Shown here one piece after another: positions 51,966-59,318 of a DNA stretch of 64,000 nucleotides. A program made the position numbers and the translations under genes. Source of the DNA: Nocardia miyunensis NBRC 108239 (lineage in GTDB: Bacteria > Actinomycetota > Actinomycetes > Mycobacteriales > Mycobacteriaceae); NCBI RefSeq assembly GCF_001613065.1, contig NZ_BDBQ01000070.1, positions 1-64,000 on the forward strand, read 5' to 3'. The notes beneath the pieces are model-generated. The model was not told the DNA's origin, did no database searches, and saw only the letters and a program-made list of their open reading frames with translations. Every line of letters starts with the position of its first letter. Position 1 is the stretch's first letter.

Positions 51966-52598
51966 ATGAACACCTTCCATACCCCGAACCCGGTCGCCGT
52001 CGTCGTCGATGTCCTGTCCGCAACCGTGAACGTGATCGCTTCGGACCGCACCGACACCGTCGTCCAGGTCCACCCCGCCGACGACTCCAAGAAGGCCGAT
52101 GTGCGCGCCGCCGCACAGACCCGGGTCGACTTCGCCGCGGGCACCCTGACCGTGACGACCCCGAAGGACTGGCGCACCTACTCCCCCTTCGGCGGCAACC
52201 CCACCATCGAGGTGACCATCGAGGTGCCCACCGGCTCCCAGCTGACGGGCAACGCCGGAGTGGGCCGCCTGCAGGGCACCGGCGAATTCGGCGAATGCCG
52301 GCTGGAGATCGCCGCGGGTGACATCTTCGTCGACCGCCCGCTCGGCTCGGTCACCGCCAAGACCTCCTGCGGCGACATCCGCATCGGCGCGGCCGCGCGG
52401 GGAGACATCCGGCTGGAAACCTCCATGGGCGAACTCGAGGTCGGCATCCGTCCGGGCAGCGCGGTGAACGTGCAGACCAACACCATGAAGGGCAGCGTGC
52501 AGAACCAGCTGGGACCGGTCGCGGACGCCGGCGGCGACACCGTGCAGGTGTACGCGCGCAGCGCGATGGGCAACATCACCATCCACCACGCCGCCTAG
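51966..52598 (+). CDS. DUF4097-type beta-strand repeat protein
   Basis: 210 residues, almost entirely short beta strands in a right-handed-helix-like pattern: VDVLSATVNVIASDRTDTVV, RVDFAAGTLTVTTP, IEVTIEVPTGSQLTGNAGVG, CRLEIAAGDIFVDRP, KTSCGDIRIGAAARGDIRLE, ending GNITIHHAA. This is the DUF4097/polymer-forming adhesin-like fold seen in many SARP-linked and toast_rack proteins; no signal peptide. AAGGAG lies 9 bases before ATG 51966. Function is not established. Divergent from the SARP gene and under SARP-box promoter B. Confidence 0.85.
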   Translation: MNTFHTPNPVAVVVDVLSATVNVIASDRTDTVVQVHPADDSKKADVRAAAQTRVDFAAGTLTVTTPKDWRTYSPFGGNPTIEVTIEVPTGSQLTGNAGVGRLQGTGEFGECRLEIAAGDIFVDRPLGSVTAKTSCGDIRIGAAARGDIRLETSMGELEVGIRPGSAVNVQTNTMKGSVQNQLGPVADAGGDTVQVYARSAMGNITIHHAA

Positions 52599-52666
52599 TG
52601 CGCCCGGCACCTCCGCACGCGGGTGCGCGACGCACGTCAGCGTCGGCAACATCGCCCCACCCGGCA

Positions 52667-52716
52667 TGTCAGGTCCGTATCAGGCCGCTGTCAGCCGACC
52701 CGGCGACAGTATTCCC
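52667..52716 (+). promoter_or_regulatory. SARP-box promoter C (ferredoxin/P450 operon)
   Basis: TGTCAG 52667, TATCAG 52678, TGTCAG 52689 at exact 11-bp spacing, then CCCGGCGACAGTATTCCC and ATG 52717. The fourth, outermost repeat of promoters A and B is missing. -10-like CAGTAT lies 12 bp after the last repeat. Confidence 0.72.
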
Positions 52717-52857
52717 ATGAACAGCTCGGCAATCGCGGCGACCCGGCCGCGGAAGGCGTACGGGCACAGGATGATCCGCAACGACGCGGAGATGCGCAAC
52801 GACGCGCTCGCCATCTGCCGCACGTCCTCGCGCCGGGTCGCCGGGGAGAAGGGGTGA
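52717..52857 (+). CDS. Short leader ORF derived from an ABC ATPase gene start
   Basis: 46 codons: MNSSAIAATRPRKAYGHRM then IRNDAEMRNDALAICRTSS. The first 19 align with the start of the DrrA-like protein (MNMAITASGLRKSYGDK), and the DNA matches too, starting from the shared promoter. After that the text is unrelated. So promoter plus first codons of an ABC ATPase gene seem to have been copied and joined to the ferredoxin gene. It ends 6 bp before the ferredoxin ATG with GAGAAGGGG in its last codons, so it may serve only to couple translation. Probably not a functional protein. Confidence 0.5.
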   Translation: MNSSAIAATRPRKAYGHRMIRNDAEMRNDALAICRTSSRRVAGEKG

Positions 52858-52863
52858 GACCCC

Positions 52864-53049
52864 ATGGAACTCAGGGTGGACCGGGAGCGCTGCATCGGCG
52901 CCGGAATGTGCGTACTGACCGCCCCCGGAGCATTCGACCAGGACACCACGGACGGCCGGGTGATCCTGCTGCGCGACCCGGCCGAGCCCGAGGCCGTCCG
53001 CGAGGCCGTCCGGGTGTGCCCGTCCGGCGCGATCACCATCGCCGAATAA
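52864..53049 (+). CDS. [3Fe-4S] ferredoxin, P450 partner
   Basis: 61 residues: MELRVDRERCIGAGMC, APGAFDQDTTDG, RVCPSGAITI. Cysteines 10, 16 and 52 give the C-x5-C-x35-C-P pattern of a single [3Fe-4S] cluster, the fourth ligand position being occupied by Ala/Gly. Such small ferredoxins pass electrons from a ferredoxin reductase to actinobacterial P450s. The P450 gene begins 23 bp downstream, so it is the likely partner. GAGAAGGGG precedes the ATG at 52864. Under SARP-box promoter C. No reductase gene is in the window. Confidence 0.95.
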   Translation: MELRVDRERCIGAGMCVLTAPGAFDQDTTDGRVILLRDPAEPEAVREAVRVCPSGAITIAE

Positions 53050-53071
53050 TCGTCACGTAAGGAAAACCCCG

Positions 53072-54298
53072 ATGAGTCAAGCAGATTCGATCCCCCGCGG
53101 CCTCGCCACCGACCGCGACGCGGGTCCCTTCAACCCGCCCAGCGGCACCACGAGGTTGCGCGAGACCCGCCCCGTCAGCCCCATCGTCTTCCCCGACGGT
53201 CACCAGGGCTGGATCGTCACCGGGTACGAGGCGCTGCGCACGCTCATGGCCGACACCCGGTTCAGCTCCCGCCAGGACATCGGTGTTCTCCACACGCTGG
53301 AGGACCTGCCCGACCTGCCCGTCGACCGGGAACCGTCCCCGCAGATCCCGGGGGTATTCATCGCCATGGATCCGCCGGACCACACCCGGCTGCGGCGCAA
53401 GCTCACCGGCGCCTTCACCGTCCGGCGCATGAAGCAGCTCGAGGACCACATCGTCGAGGTCGTCGAGCGGCAGCTGGACCACCTGGCGAGCCTGACTCCG
53501 CCGGTCGACCTGGTCGAGGAGTTCGCGCTGCCGGTGCCTTCGCTGGTGATCTGCGAGCTGCTCGGTGTTCCCTACGCGGATCGCGAGACCTTCCAGGCGA
53601 ATTCGGCCAAGTTCCTGGTCAAGGACCAGCCGATCGAGGAGAAGATGGCGGCGTACAGCGCACTGACCACCTATCTCGCCGAACTGGTCGTGAGCAAGCG
53701 CGCCGACCCGCGCGAGGATATTCTGTCCGATCTGGCCCGCCAGGACGACCTGTCGATCGAGGAGCTCACCGGCATCGCCTTCCTGCTGCTGCTCGCGGGT
53801 CACGAGACCACCGCGAACATGTTGGGGCTGGGCACCTTTGCGCTCCTGGAGCACCCCGAGCAGGCCGCCGAACTTCGCGCCGACCCGGATCTGATGCCAG
53901 GCGCCGTCGAGGAGCTCATGCGCTATCTGTCCGTCGTCGACATCCTCTACCGCTACGCCGTCGAGGACATCGAGCTCGGCGGCGAAACGATCGCCGAGGG
54001 ATCGACCGTCGTCATCTCGACGCTGGCCGCCAACCACGACCCGCACCGCTTCGACAACCCCGACACCCTGGACATCCACCGCACCGCCCGCGGTCACCTG
54101 TCCTTCGGCCACGGCGTCCACCAGTGCCTCGGGCAGCAGCTGGCCCGCATCGAGATGCGCGCCGGATTCCAGGGGCTGCTGCGCCGCTTCCCCACCCTCG
54201 CGCTGGCCATCCCCGCCGAGGAGGTGCAGCTCCGAACCGACATGAATATCTACGGCGTGCACGAACTGCCGGTCACCTGGACCGACACGGCCGAATAA
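53072..54298 (+). CDS. Cytochrome P450, CYP105-like
   Basis: 408 residues, soluble bacterial P450. I-helix LLLLAGHETTANML, K-helix ExxR-like EELMRYLS, meander RFDNPDTLDIHR, heme loop FGHGVHQCLGQQLAR with the Cys352 thiolate ligand. DPPDHTRLRRKLTGAFTVRR in the C-helix region and overall pattern look like family CYP105, whose members hydroxylate macrolides, statins, vitamin D and xenobiotics. Directly after its ferredoxin gene, in the SARP-box regulon, so a tailoring step in secondary metabolism or drug oxidation is likely. CGTAAGGAA precedes the ATG. A strong hairpin follows the stop. Confidence 0.95.
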   Translation: MSQADSIPRGLATDRDAGPFNPPSGTTRLRETRPVSPIVFPDGHQGWIVTGYEALRTLMADTRFSSRQDIGVLHTLEDLPDLPVDREPSPQIPGVFIAMDPPDHTRLRRKLTGAFTVRRMKQLEDHIVEVVERQLDHLASLTPPVDLVEEFALPVPSLVICELLGVPYADRETFQANSAKFLVKDQPIEEKMAAYSALTTYLAELVVSKRADPREDILSDLARQDDLSIEELTGIAFLLLLAGHETTANMLGLGTFALLEHPEQAAELRADPDLMPGAVEELMRYLSVVDILYRYAVEDIELGGETIAEGSTVVISTLAANHDPHRFDNPDTLDIHRTARGHLSFGHGVHQCLGQQLARIEMRAGFQGLLRRFPTLALAIPAEEVQLRTDMNIYGVHELPVTWTDTAE

Positions 54299-54312
54299 CC
54301 CGATACGCCAAG

Positions 54313-54348
54313 TTCAGGGCGGTGGATCCGAGGGATCCCCGCCCTGAA
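54313..54348 (+). terminator. Hairpin terminator after the P450 gene
   Basis: TTCAGGGCGG-T-GGATCC (54313-54329) pairs with GGATCC-CCGCCCTGAA (54333-54348) around a three-base loop, with one bulged T: a 16-bp stem 15 bp after the P450 stop. There is no U-tract, as is common in actinomycetes. Confidence 0.7.
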
Positions 54349-54508
54349 GTTCCGTGCCGATGGATTACCCCGCCGGGCTGGCCCCGGCGAAGTGCTCACC
54401 GCCCGAGAACTAGCCGCACGCCGTTGCCCAGTGGCCCCGCTATCAACGCTGACCTGCCCGTCTTCGCGATCCGCCCCGAGACGATGGACTCGCACAGCCG
54501 AAAGGTAC

Positions 54509-54545
54509 GCCGCCTTAGCTCAGTCGGTAGAGCGCTTCACTCGTA
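54509..54545 (+). pseudogene. 5' half of a tRNA-Thr(CGT) gene
   Basis: GCCGCCTTAGCTCAGTCGGT, AGAGCGCTTCACTCGTA is the acceptor strand, D-arm and anticodon arm of actinobacterial tRNA-Thr with anticodon CGT, broken just after the anticodon. The expected remainder (anticodon stem 3' side, T-arm with GGTTCGA, acceptor 3' strand) is absent; AT-rich, unrelated sequence follows. So it cannot make a tRNA. It marks a recombination breakpoint in or next to the anticodon loop. Confidence 0.75.
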
Positions 54546-54603
54546 GATCTCGGAAATATCTGGTTTATTCTTTGCTTCGCGGCTCTGAATTCACTCTCTT
54601 TGC

Positions 54604-54636
54604 CACACCGCCGGGTTAACGGTGTGACCTGCTTTT
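54604..54636 (+). terminator. Candidate intrinsic terminator
   Basis: CACACCG (54604-54610) and CGGTGTG (54620-54626) form a 7-bp stem with a 9-base loop; TTTTT follows 6 bases later. It may be the original terminator of a tRNA or of a lost gene beyond the tRNA breakpoint. Confidence 0.4.
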
Positions 54637-55054
54637 TATGGGTTCTGCCAGCAAAGATGTATTGGTCCAAAGCGGTGAGTCGGGCGGGCGGAGTGTGTTC
54701 GAGTTCGCTGCTATGTGTCGGTGGGGTTCGGTGAGTCTCGCTCGGATTCGGTCGGTTTCGGCGGGGCATGCGGGCTGGAGAGCTGCGACAGCGAGCTCAG
54801 GTGGTGGCTGCGTAAGCGTTGGGGTATTGCGGGAGATCCTCATGCCAGCAGCCTATGGGGCACACCGCCGTTGGGCGGGTCCGAATATCGGCATGAAGTG
54901 TAGGAGCCTGTGGGCGCAGACGATAATTGCTTTGTCTGGTGGGCGTGAATGGATACCCTCGAGTGCCGCGGCATTCATTTTCTTGCCTCGAGAGAGTGGG
55001 CGGATACGGGCACACATGGGTCCCCTGGTCTGGGGGCCGCGAAGCAACACGATC
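54637..55054. other. Gene-free, lower-GC stretch
   Basis: Open frames cross this stretch but carry no family text and start with Cys/Trp/Ser-rich sequence unlike real nocardial proteins. The only structure seen is the conserved block at 54976-55040. With the tRNA half before it and a truncated hydrolase after it, this looks like decayed DNA at the edge of an inserted segment. Confidence 0.5.
54976..55040 (+). other. Conserved non-coding motif, copy A
   Basis: TTTTCTTGCCTCGAGAGA, then 23 bases, then GGTCCCCTGGTCTGGGGG. The same two blocks at the same 23-base distance occur at 58912-58980. The second block can fold into a CCCC/GGGG hairpin. No coding frame explains it. Confidence 0.5.
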
Positions 55055-55372
55055 GGATGGTCCCGATATCTGGGAAAAGCCGATCCGGCTCAGGCGGTTC
55101 CGGGACGCCGTCAGGATTTACACGGTCCGCCGCCGGCCTGGCTCGGTGTCGGCAGCCGTGACCTGCTGTACGAGCAGGACGTCCGATATCACCATGCGCT
55201 GCGAGCCGCCGGTACTCCCAGCCGGCTGGTCGTCGTCGACGGCGCATTCCATGGATTCGACATCGTCGCGCAGCACGCCGACGTCAGCCGGCAATTCCAT
55301 GATGCATTTATTTCCGCAGTCCGCACTGCTGTGGCCCCGGGGGATGGCACGCGTCTCCTCGGTGAGCAATGA
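55055..55372 (+). pseudogene. C-terminal fragment of an alpha/beta hydrolase
   Basis: GWSRYLGKADPAQAVPGRRQ, PPAWLGVGSRDLLYEQD, VVVDGAFHGFD is the C-terminal third of an HSL-like (alpha/beta hydrolase fold-3) esterase, with catalytic Asp (SRDLLYEQD) and His (AFHGFD). The open frame runs on upstream to 54638 but that part is not hydrolase sequence, and the HGGG/GxSxG half is lost. A 5'-truncated relic. Confidence 0.7.
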
Positions 55373-55650
55373 GTACGCCCTGAACCCAACCCGTCGCCGT
55401 GGTGCGTGGTGCGAAACACCATGTCTCGGTGGAGGAGTTGGGGTCGCGACAAGGTTCGATCGGTGTCAATTCCCGGAAAGCTCTGCGAGGACAAAATTCT
55501 CACAATGAGGTACCGGCCGGTTATCCGTGTGGCTATAACGCCTGGTCGACGCATTGGAATGGGAGGCGTTCGAATACCCGCGAGAATATCGGTTTTCACT
55601 TTCTGCGGATGCTGTTGACTTTTCCGGGAATGTCCCGAGACTCTTGATGC

Positions 55651-56862
55651 GTGGTAGTTCTCAACGATGCGATCGACTTGTTCAGCGTGGAGGGTGCGCA
55701 GGATCCTTATCCGCTGTATGACCGGTTACGCAGCCGTGGGCCAGTTCATCGTATCGGTGATTCGGCGTTCTATGCCGTCTGCGGCTGGGACGCGGTGATC
55801 GAAGTGGTCGGGCGCACCGAGGAATTCTCCTCCAATCTCACGGCCGCGATGGTGTATCGCGACGGCGCGGTGACCGCCCTGGATATGTTGCCGCTCGACG
55901 CGCCCGCGCAGGTGCTGGCCACCGCTGACGACCCGACACATCTCGTGCACCGCAAGGTGCTGATACCGCACCTGTCCGCACGCCGGATCAACGAACTGGA
56001 ATCGTTTGCGGCCGACACCGCTCACCGGTTGTGGGAACAGGCGAAAGGTGACGAGCCGATCGAATGGATGGGCGCACTGGCCAATCGGCTCCCCATGATG
56101 GTGGTCGCCGAGCTCATCGGTGTACCCGCCGATGACGTCGACCAGCTGATCCGGTGGGGATGCGCCAGCGCCAGCATCCTGGACGGGATCACCTCACAAG
56201 ACCGGCTCGAAGCCGCCGGGGTCGCGGCCCTGGAGCTGAGCGGTTATGTCACAGAGCATTTCAACCGCGCCGGCGCCGTGCCGGAGCCGAACCTCATGGG
56301 CGACATCGCAACCCGCTGCAACTCCGGCGATATGGACCAGCTGACCGGATTGGCGATGATGCTGACCTTGTTCAGCGCCGGAGGAGAATCCACCGCCTCC
56401 CTTCTCGGCAGCGCGATGCGGATCCTCACCGCCTTTCCGGAGATTCAGCGCCGACTCCGCGACGATCCGGCCCTGCTCGGGCGCTTCATCGAGGAAGTGC
56501 TGCGGTACGAGCCGCCTTTCCGCGGTCATTACCGGCACGTGCGTCACGACACCACTTTGGCCGGCACCGAACTCGCCGCTGGTTCGCACCTGCTGCTGCT
56601 GTGGGGAGCCGCCAACCGAGACCCCGAGCGTTTCGACTCGCCTCACGAATTCAGCCTCGACCGCGGATCGACCAGAGGCCACCTGGCTTTCGGCCGCGGC
56701 ACCCACTTCTGCGTCGGCGCGGCTCTGGCACGTCTCGAGGCGCGGATCGTGCTGGGAATGCTGCTCGAGGACACGACCTGGCTCGACGCAGCCGAGGTCG
56801 GCCCGTGGCTGCCGAGCATCCTGGTCCGACGTCTGGAATACCTGCGGGTCACTATCGGATAG
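55651..56862 (+). CDS. cyp144: Cytochrome P450, CYP144 family
   Basis: 403 residues from GTG 55651. Text matches M. tuberculosis CYP144A1 as I remember it over long runs: GAQDPYPLYDRLRSRG, FYAVCGWDAV, LATADDPTHLVHRKVL, EWMGALANRLPMMVVAELIG, LFSAGGESTASLLGSA, RYEPPFRGHYRHVRHDTTL, HLLLLWGAANRDPERFDSP, GPWLPSILVRRLE. Heme loop FGRGTHFCVGAALARLEAR with Cys354. The I-helix has AGGESTA in place of AGxETT. CYP144A1 has no settled physiological substrate. No ferredoxin is adjacent. Preceded by 278 bp without a gene. The family assignment rests on remembered sequence; start uncertain by a few codons, since the ribosome binding site is weak. Confidence 0.92.
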   Translation: MVVLNDAIDLFSVEGAQDPYPLYDRLRSRGPVHRIGDSAFYAVCGWDAVIEVVGRTEEFSSNLTAAMVYRDGAVTALDMLPLDAPAQVLATADDPTHLVHRKVLIPHLSARRINELESFAADTAHRLWEQAKGDEPIEWMGALANRLPMMVVAELIGVPADDVDQLIRWGCASASILDGITSQDRLEAAGVAALELSGYVTEHFNRAGAVPEPNLMGDIATRCNSGDMDQLTGLAMMLTLFSAGGESTASLLGSAMRILTAFPEIQRRLRDDPALLGRFIEEVLRYEPPFRGHYRHVRHDTTLAGTELAAGSHLLLLWGAANRDPERFDSPHEFSLDRGSTRGHLAFGRGTHFCVGAALARLEARIVLGMLLEDTTWLDAAEVGPWLPSILVRRLEYLRVTIG

Positions 56863-57035
56863 GCGGCTTGTCGCGGCACGTTCGGCGCCGGTCTCGTCGG
56901 CCTTGGCAGCATTGTGCATCGGTGAGGCGACCTGCCAGTCCGTTCCTCGGCGTCGGGAGCGGTCGAAATCAGGAGAGTGCGGATGCCTGCTGTAGGGCCG
57001 CCGGGCAATGTCGGTGAGTGTCCATGCACGCGGGG

Positions 57036-58334
57036 CTATGCGGGGGTGAGCCGGGTCGGCAGGCTGGTGGGGCCGCGCAGGGAGCTGTTGGTGGACCATG
57101 TCGTGGGTCCGGCGGGTGAGATGCGTGAGACGCGCTGGACCAGTTCGCGGAGCACTGCTTGGGCTTCCATGCGGGCGAGCGGGGCTCCCAGGCACATGTG
57201 TGGTCCGTATCCGAACGCGATGTGCGCGCGGGGGTTTCGGTCCGCTCGGTATTCGTCGGGGGCTTCGAAGGCGTGGGGGTCGCGGTTGGCCGCGCCGAAG
57301 GACAGCAGCACCCGCGAACCCGAGGGGATGGTGACATCACCGACCTGGTAGTCGGCGCGGGTGTAGCGGTAGAGGTTCTGCAGTGGGCTGGTGAACCGCA
57401 GGTGTTCCTCGATGGCGACCGGAATCAGATCGGGGTCGGCGCGGATGAGGTCGTATTGGTCGGGGTTCTGCGCGAGGGTGTGGAACATCCCGCCGAGCAG
57501 GTTGGTGGTGGTTTCGTTGCCTGCGATGAGCAGGAGCATCGCGACGTGGAACAGGTCGTCGTCGGTGAGGGTACCTTCGGTGTTGTATTCCAGTAGTCGT
57601 CCCAGCACGGTGTCCGAGCCCTTGAGGTGGCCGGTTGTGAGTTGGTTCAGCAGGTAGCGGCGCAACGCCAGGACCGCGCGGATCGACCGGGCGGTGTTGC
57701 CGATTCCCGAGGGGGTGAGTGAGAAGTTGATGATTTGTACGCAGCCTTCGGACCAGCGTCGGAAGTCGGCGATGTCGGTGTCGGGGACGCCGAGGATGCC
57801 CGCGATGAGTCGGAGGGGCAGGGGTATCGCGAGTCGCTGGACGACGTCGGAGCCGGGCTCGGCGAGCAGGTCGGTCACGCAATCGGTGGCGAGTTTGTCA
57901 GCAATGGTGCTCCAGTTGTCCAGTGCGCCTTTGGTGAATCCGGGCTGGACTTGTTTGCGTAGCCGCACGTGCTGGTCACCGTCGGTGAGTACGACCACGT
58001 CGCCGGCCATCCGTATCCGTGTCACGCCCTGGGTGCTGGTGATCTTCTCGGTATCGCGTAGCGCGGAGCGGACATCGGCGTTGCGGCTCAGGATCCAGGT
58101 GGCGCGGGCGGGGTTGTAGTGGACCCGTCCGCCTTGGTGTAGTTCTCGATAGGCGGCGAAGGGGTCGGCCGCGGTCGCCGGGTCGAGCGGGTCGTAGTCG
58201 GTGTTGATCGCGCCGGTCCACCCGCGCACGCCACGCCGCCGGGTCCGGACGGCACCGGCGAGATTCATTTGCACGGCCGAGACCAGTGGTTTCATCGCCG
58301 AGGCCGCGCCTCGGGCGTGGTGAACAATTGTCAT
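57036..58334 (-). CDS. Cytochrome P450
   Basis: 432 residues from ATG 58334 (MTIVHHARGAASAM); the frame is open to 58613 but upstream text is not P450-like. Features: TDGDQHVRLRKQVQPGF, I-helix LLLIAGNETTTNLLGG, ExxR-type EEHLRFTSPLQNLYRY, heme loop FGYGPHMCLGAPLARMEA with Cys381. Soluble class I P450. The I-helix Asn (AGNETT in place of AGHETT) recurs in several mycobacterial and nocardial families. Substrate unknown. It is convergent with the CYP144-like gene, 173 bp apart; no ferredoxin neighbour. Confidence 0.93.
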   Translation of the reverse strand: MTIVHHARGAASAMKPLVSAVQMNLAGAVRTRRRGVRGWTGAINTDYDPLDPATAADPFAAYRELHQGGRVHYNPARATWILSRNADVRSALRDTEKITSTQGVTRIRMAGDVVVLTDGDQHVRLRKQVQPGFTKGALDNWSTIADKLATDCVTDLLAEPGSDVVQRLAIPLPLRLIAGILGVPDTDIADFRRWSEGCVQIINFSLTPSGIGNTARSIRAVLALRRYLLNQLTTGHLKGSDTVLGRLLEYNTEGTLTDDDLFHVAMLLLIAGNETTTNLLGGMFHTLAQNPDQYDLIRADPDLIPVAIEEHLRFTSPLQNLYRYTRADYQVGDVTIPSGSRVLLSFGAANRDPHAFEAPDEYRADRNPRAHIAFGYGPHMCLGAPLARMEAQAVLRELVQRVSRISPAGPTTWSTNSSLRGPTSLPTRLTPA

Positions 58335-58423
58335 GGCCGAATAACTTTTCCGTGAGAGTGACCGAACGCGCCGGGCGGATTCGGTTGATCGATGTGATCG
58401 CGCGTGCGTACTCAGCGGTCTTC

Positions 58424-58560
58424 GTGCGGGGCTGGCAGTGCCTTGCGTGGTGGGTGAAAGTCCTTGTAGGACATCGGAACTCCCTAACATGAACCGGGCC
58501 GAGGCGGCAATGCGTGCAGTCGGCGTCGAGACGGCCACCGCCGGGTGAGTGCCCGCTGGC
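58424..58560 (+). other. Possible 5' fragment of a group II intron RNA
   Basis: GTGCGGGGCTGGC begins like the GUGYG end of group II introns, followed by GGTGGGTGAAAGTCC, ACATCGGAACTCCCTAACAT, CGGCAATGCG and CGGCGTCGAGACGG, phrases that resemble domain I of bacterial group II introns. No reverse-transcriptase frame and no domain V/VI were found downstream, so if correct it is a truncated relic. Based on remembered motifs only. Confidence 0.3.
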
Positions 58561-59318
58561 ATGCCTTGATGCCGACGTCGCCCGGCCCGGCCGATCACAG
58601 CCCGCCACGCCACTCACTTCAGATGACACGGTCCTGCTCCGTCAACGATCTGGCGCCAACTCGCAATGCGCCCGGCACGACACCCGCGCAATCGATTCGC
58701 ACACACCCCCACTGACCAGCCTGTATGTGAGTAATCAGCCGACGGACACTCGCACGGTGACAAACATCGGGTTCGAGCTGGGCGTGACGAACGGCGGTCC
58801 GGATCTCCAGGGTCGCCGCTGCCGAGGTCGCATTCGGCTGGCACCTCTCACTGCTGCCGATGGGCAGGCGACTCGTATCATCGCGCACTGCGGGAACCTG
58901 ACGCCATCAATGTGTTTTTCCTTGTCTCGAGAGAACCGCGAGGTTTTGTCAGCCATTGGTCCCCAGGTCGGGGGGCGGGCGTGAGAGACGGGTAACCGGT
59001 TAGGTCACCGGGGAGATTTCAACTTCCGGTCGGGCGATTGACCAGTCCGATCAGGGCCGGTCACGCTGGCTCCCATGTCACCGCCGACCCGGTCCGGATT
59101 GCGTACCGCCGCGGGATGCCGACCCTCGACCGGCCCCGTCCCGGCTGTCGGCCGACGTGCCCGGTTCGCGACCGGCTGTCCACGACAGCAACTGCGCACG
59201 GGTGTCGGAGCGGCTGCCGGAAGTGGTGTGCGGCCGAGTCGCGAGGTAGTCGTGGACCCGGTGAGTGCGTTGATGCTCGGCGGCTCGGTCGTCGGCGCGA
59301 GCGCAAGCGGGTAGATCG
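58561..59318. other. Gene-free region ahead of the mce block
   Basis: About 760 bp without a convincing gene on either strand; frames here are Arg/Pro-rich shadows. It holds the second copy of the conserved motif (58912-58980). In a standard mce operon two yrbE permease genes would stand here; I see no trace of them. Confidence 0.55.
58912..58980 (+). other. Conserved non-coding motif, copy B
   Basis: TTTTCCTTGTCTCGAGAGA, 23 bases, then GGTCCCCAGGTCGGGGGG, matching copy A at 54976 in blocks and spacing while the 23 bases between differ. Located 340 bp before mceA on the same strand. Confidence 0.5.

Noticed and set aside
54638..55054. N-terminal part of a 244-codon plus-strand frame
   Set aside because: Only the last 105 codons read as a hydrolase; the rest is unlike any esterase N-terminus and overlaps the non-coding motif at 54976.
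59075..59314. 79-codon frame ending just before mceA, considered as a yrbE remnant
   Set aside because: It has no hydrophobic segments and no YrbE text; only the position suggested it.
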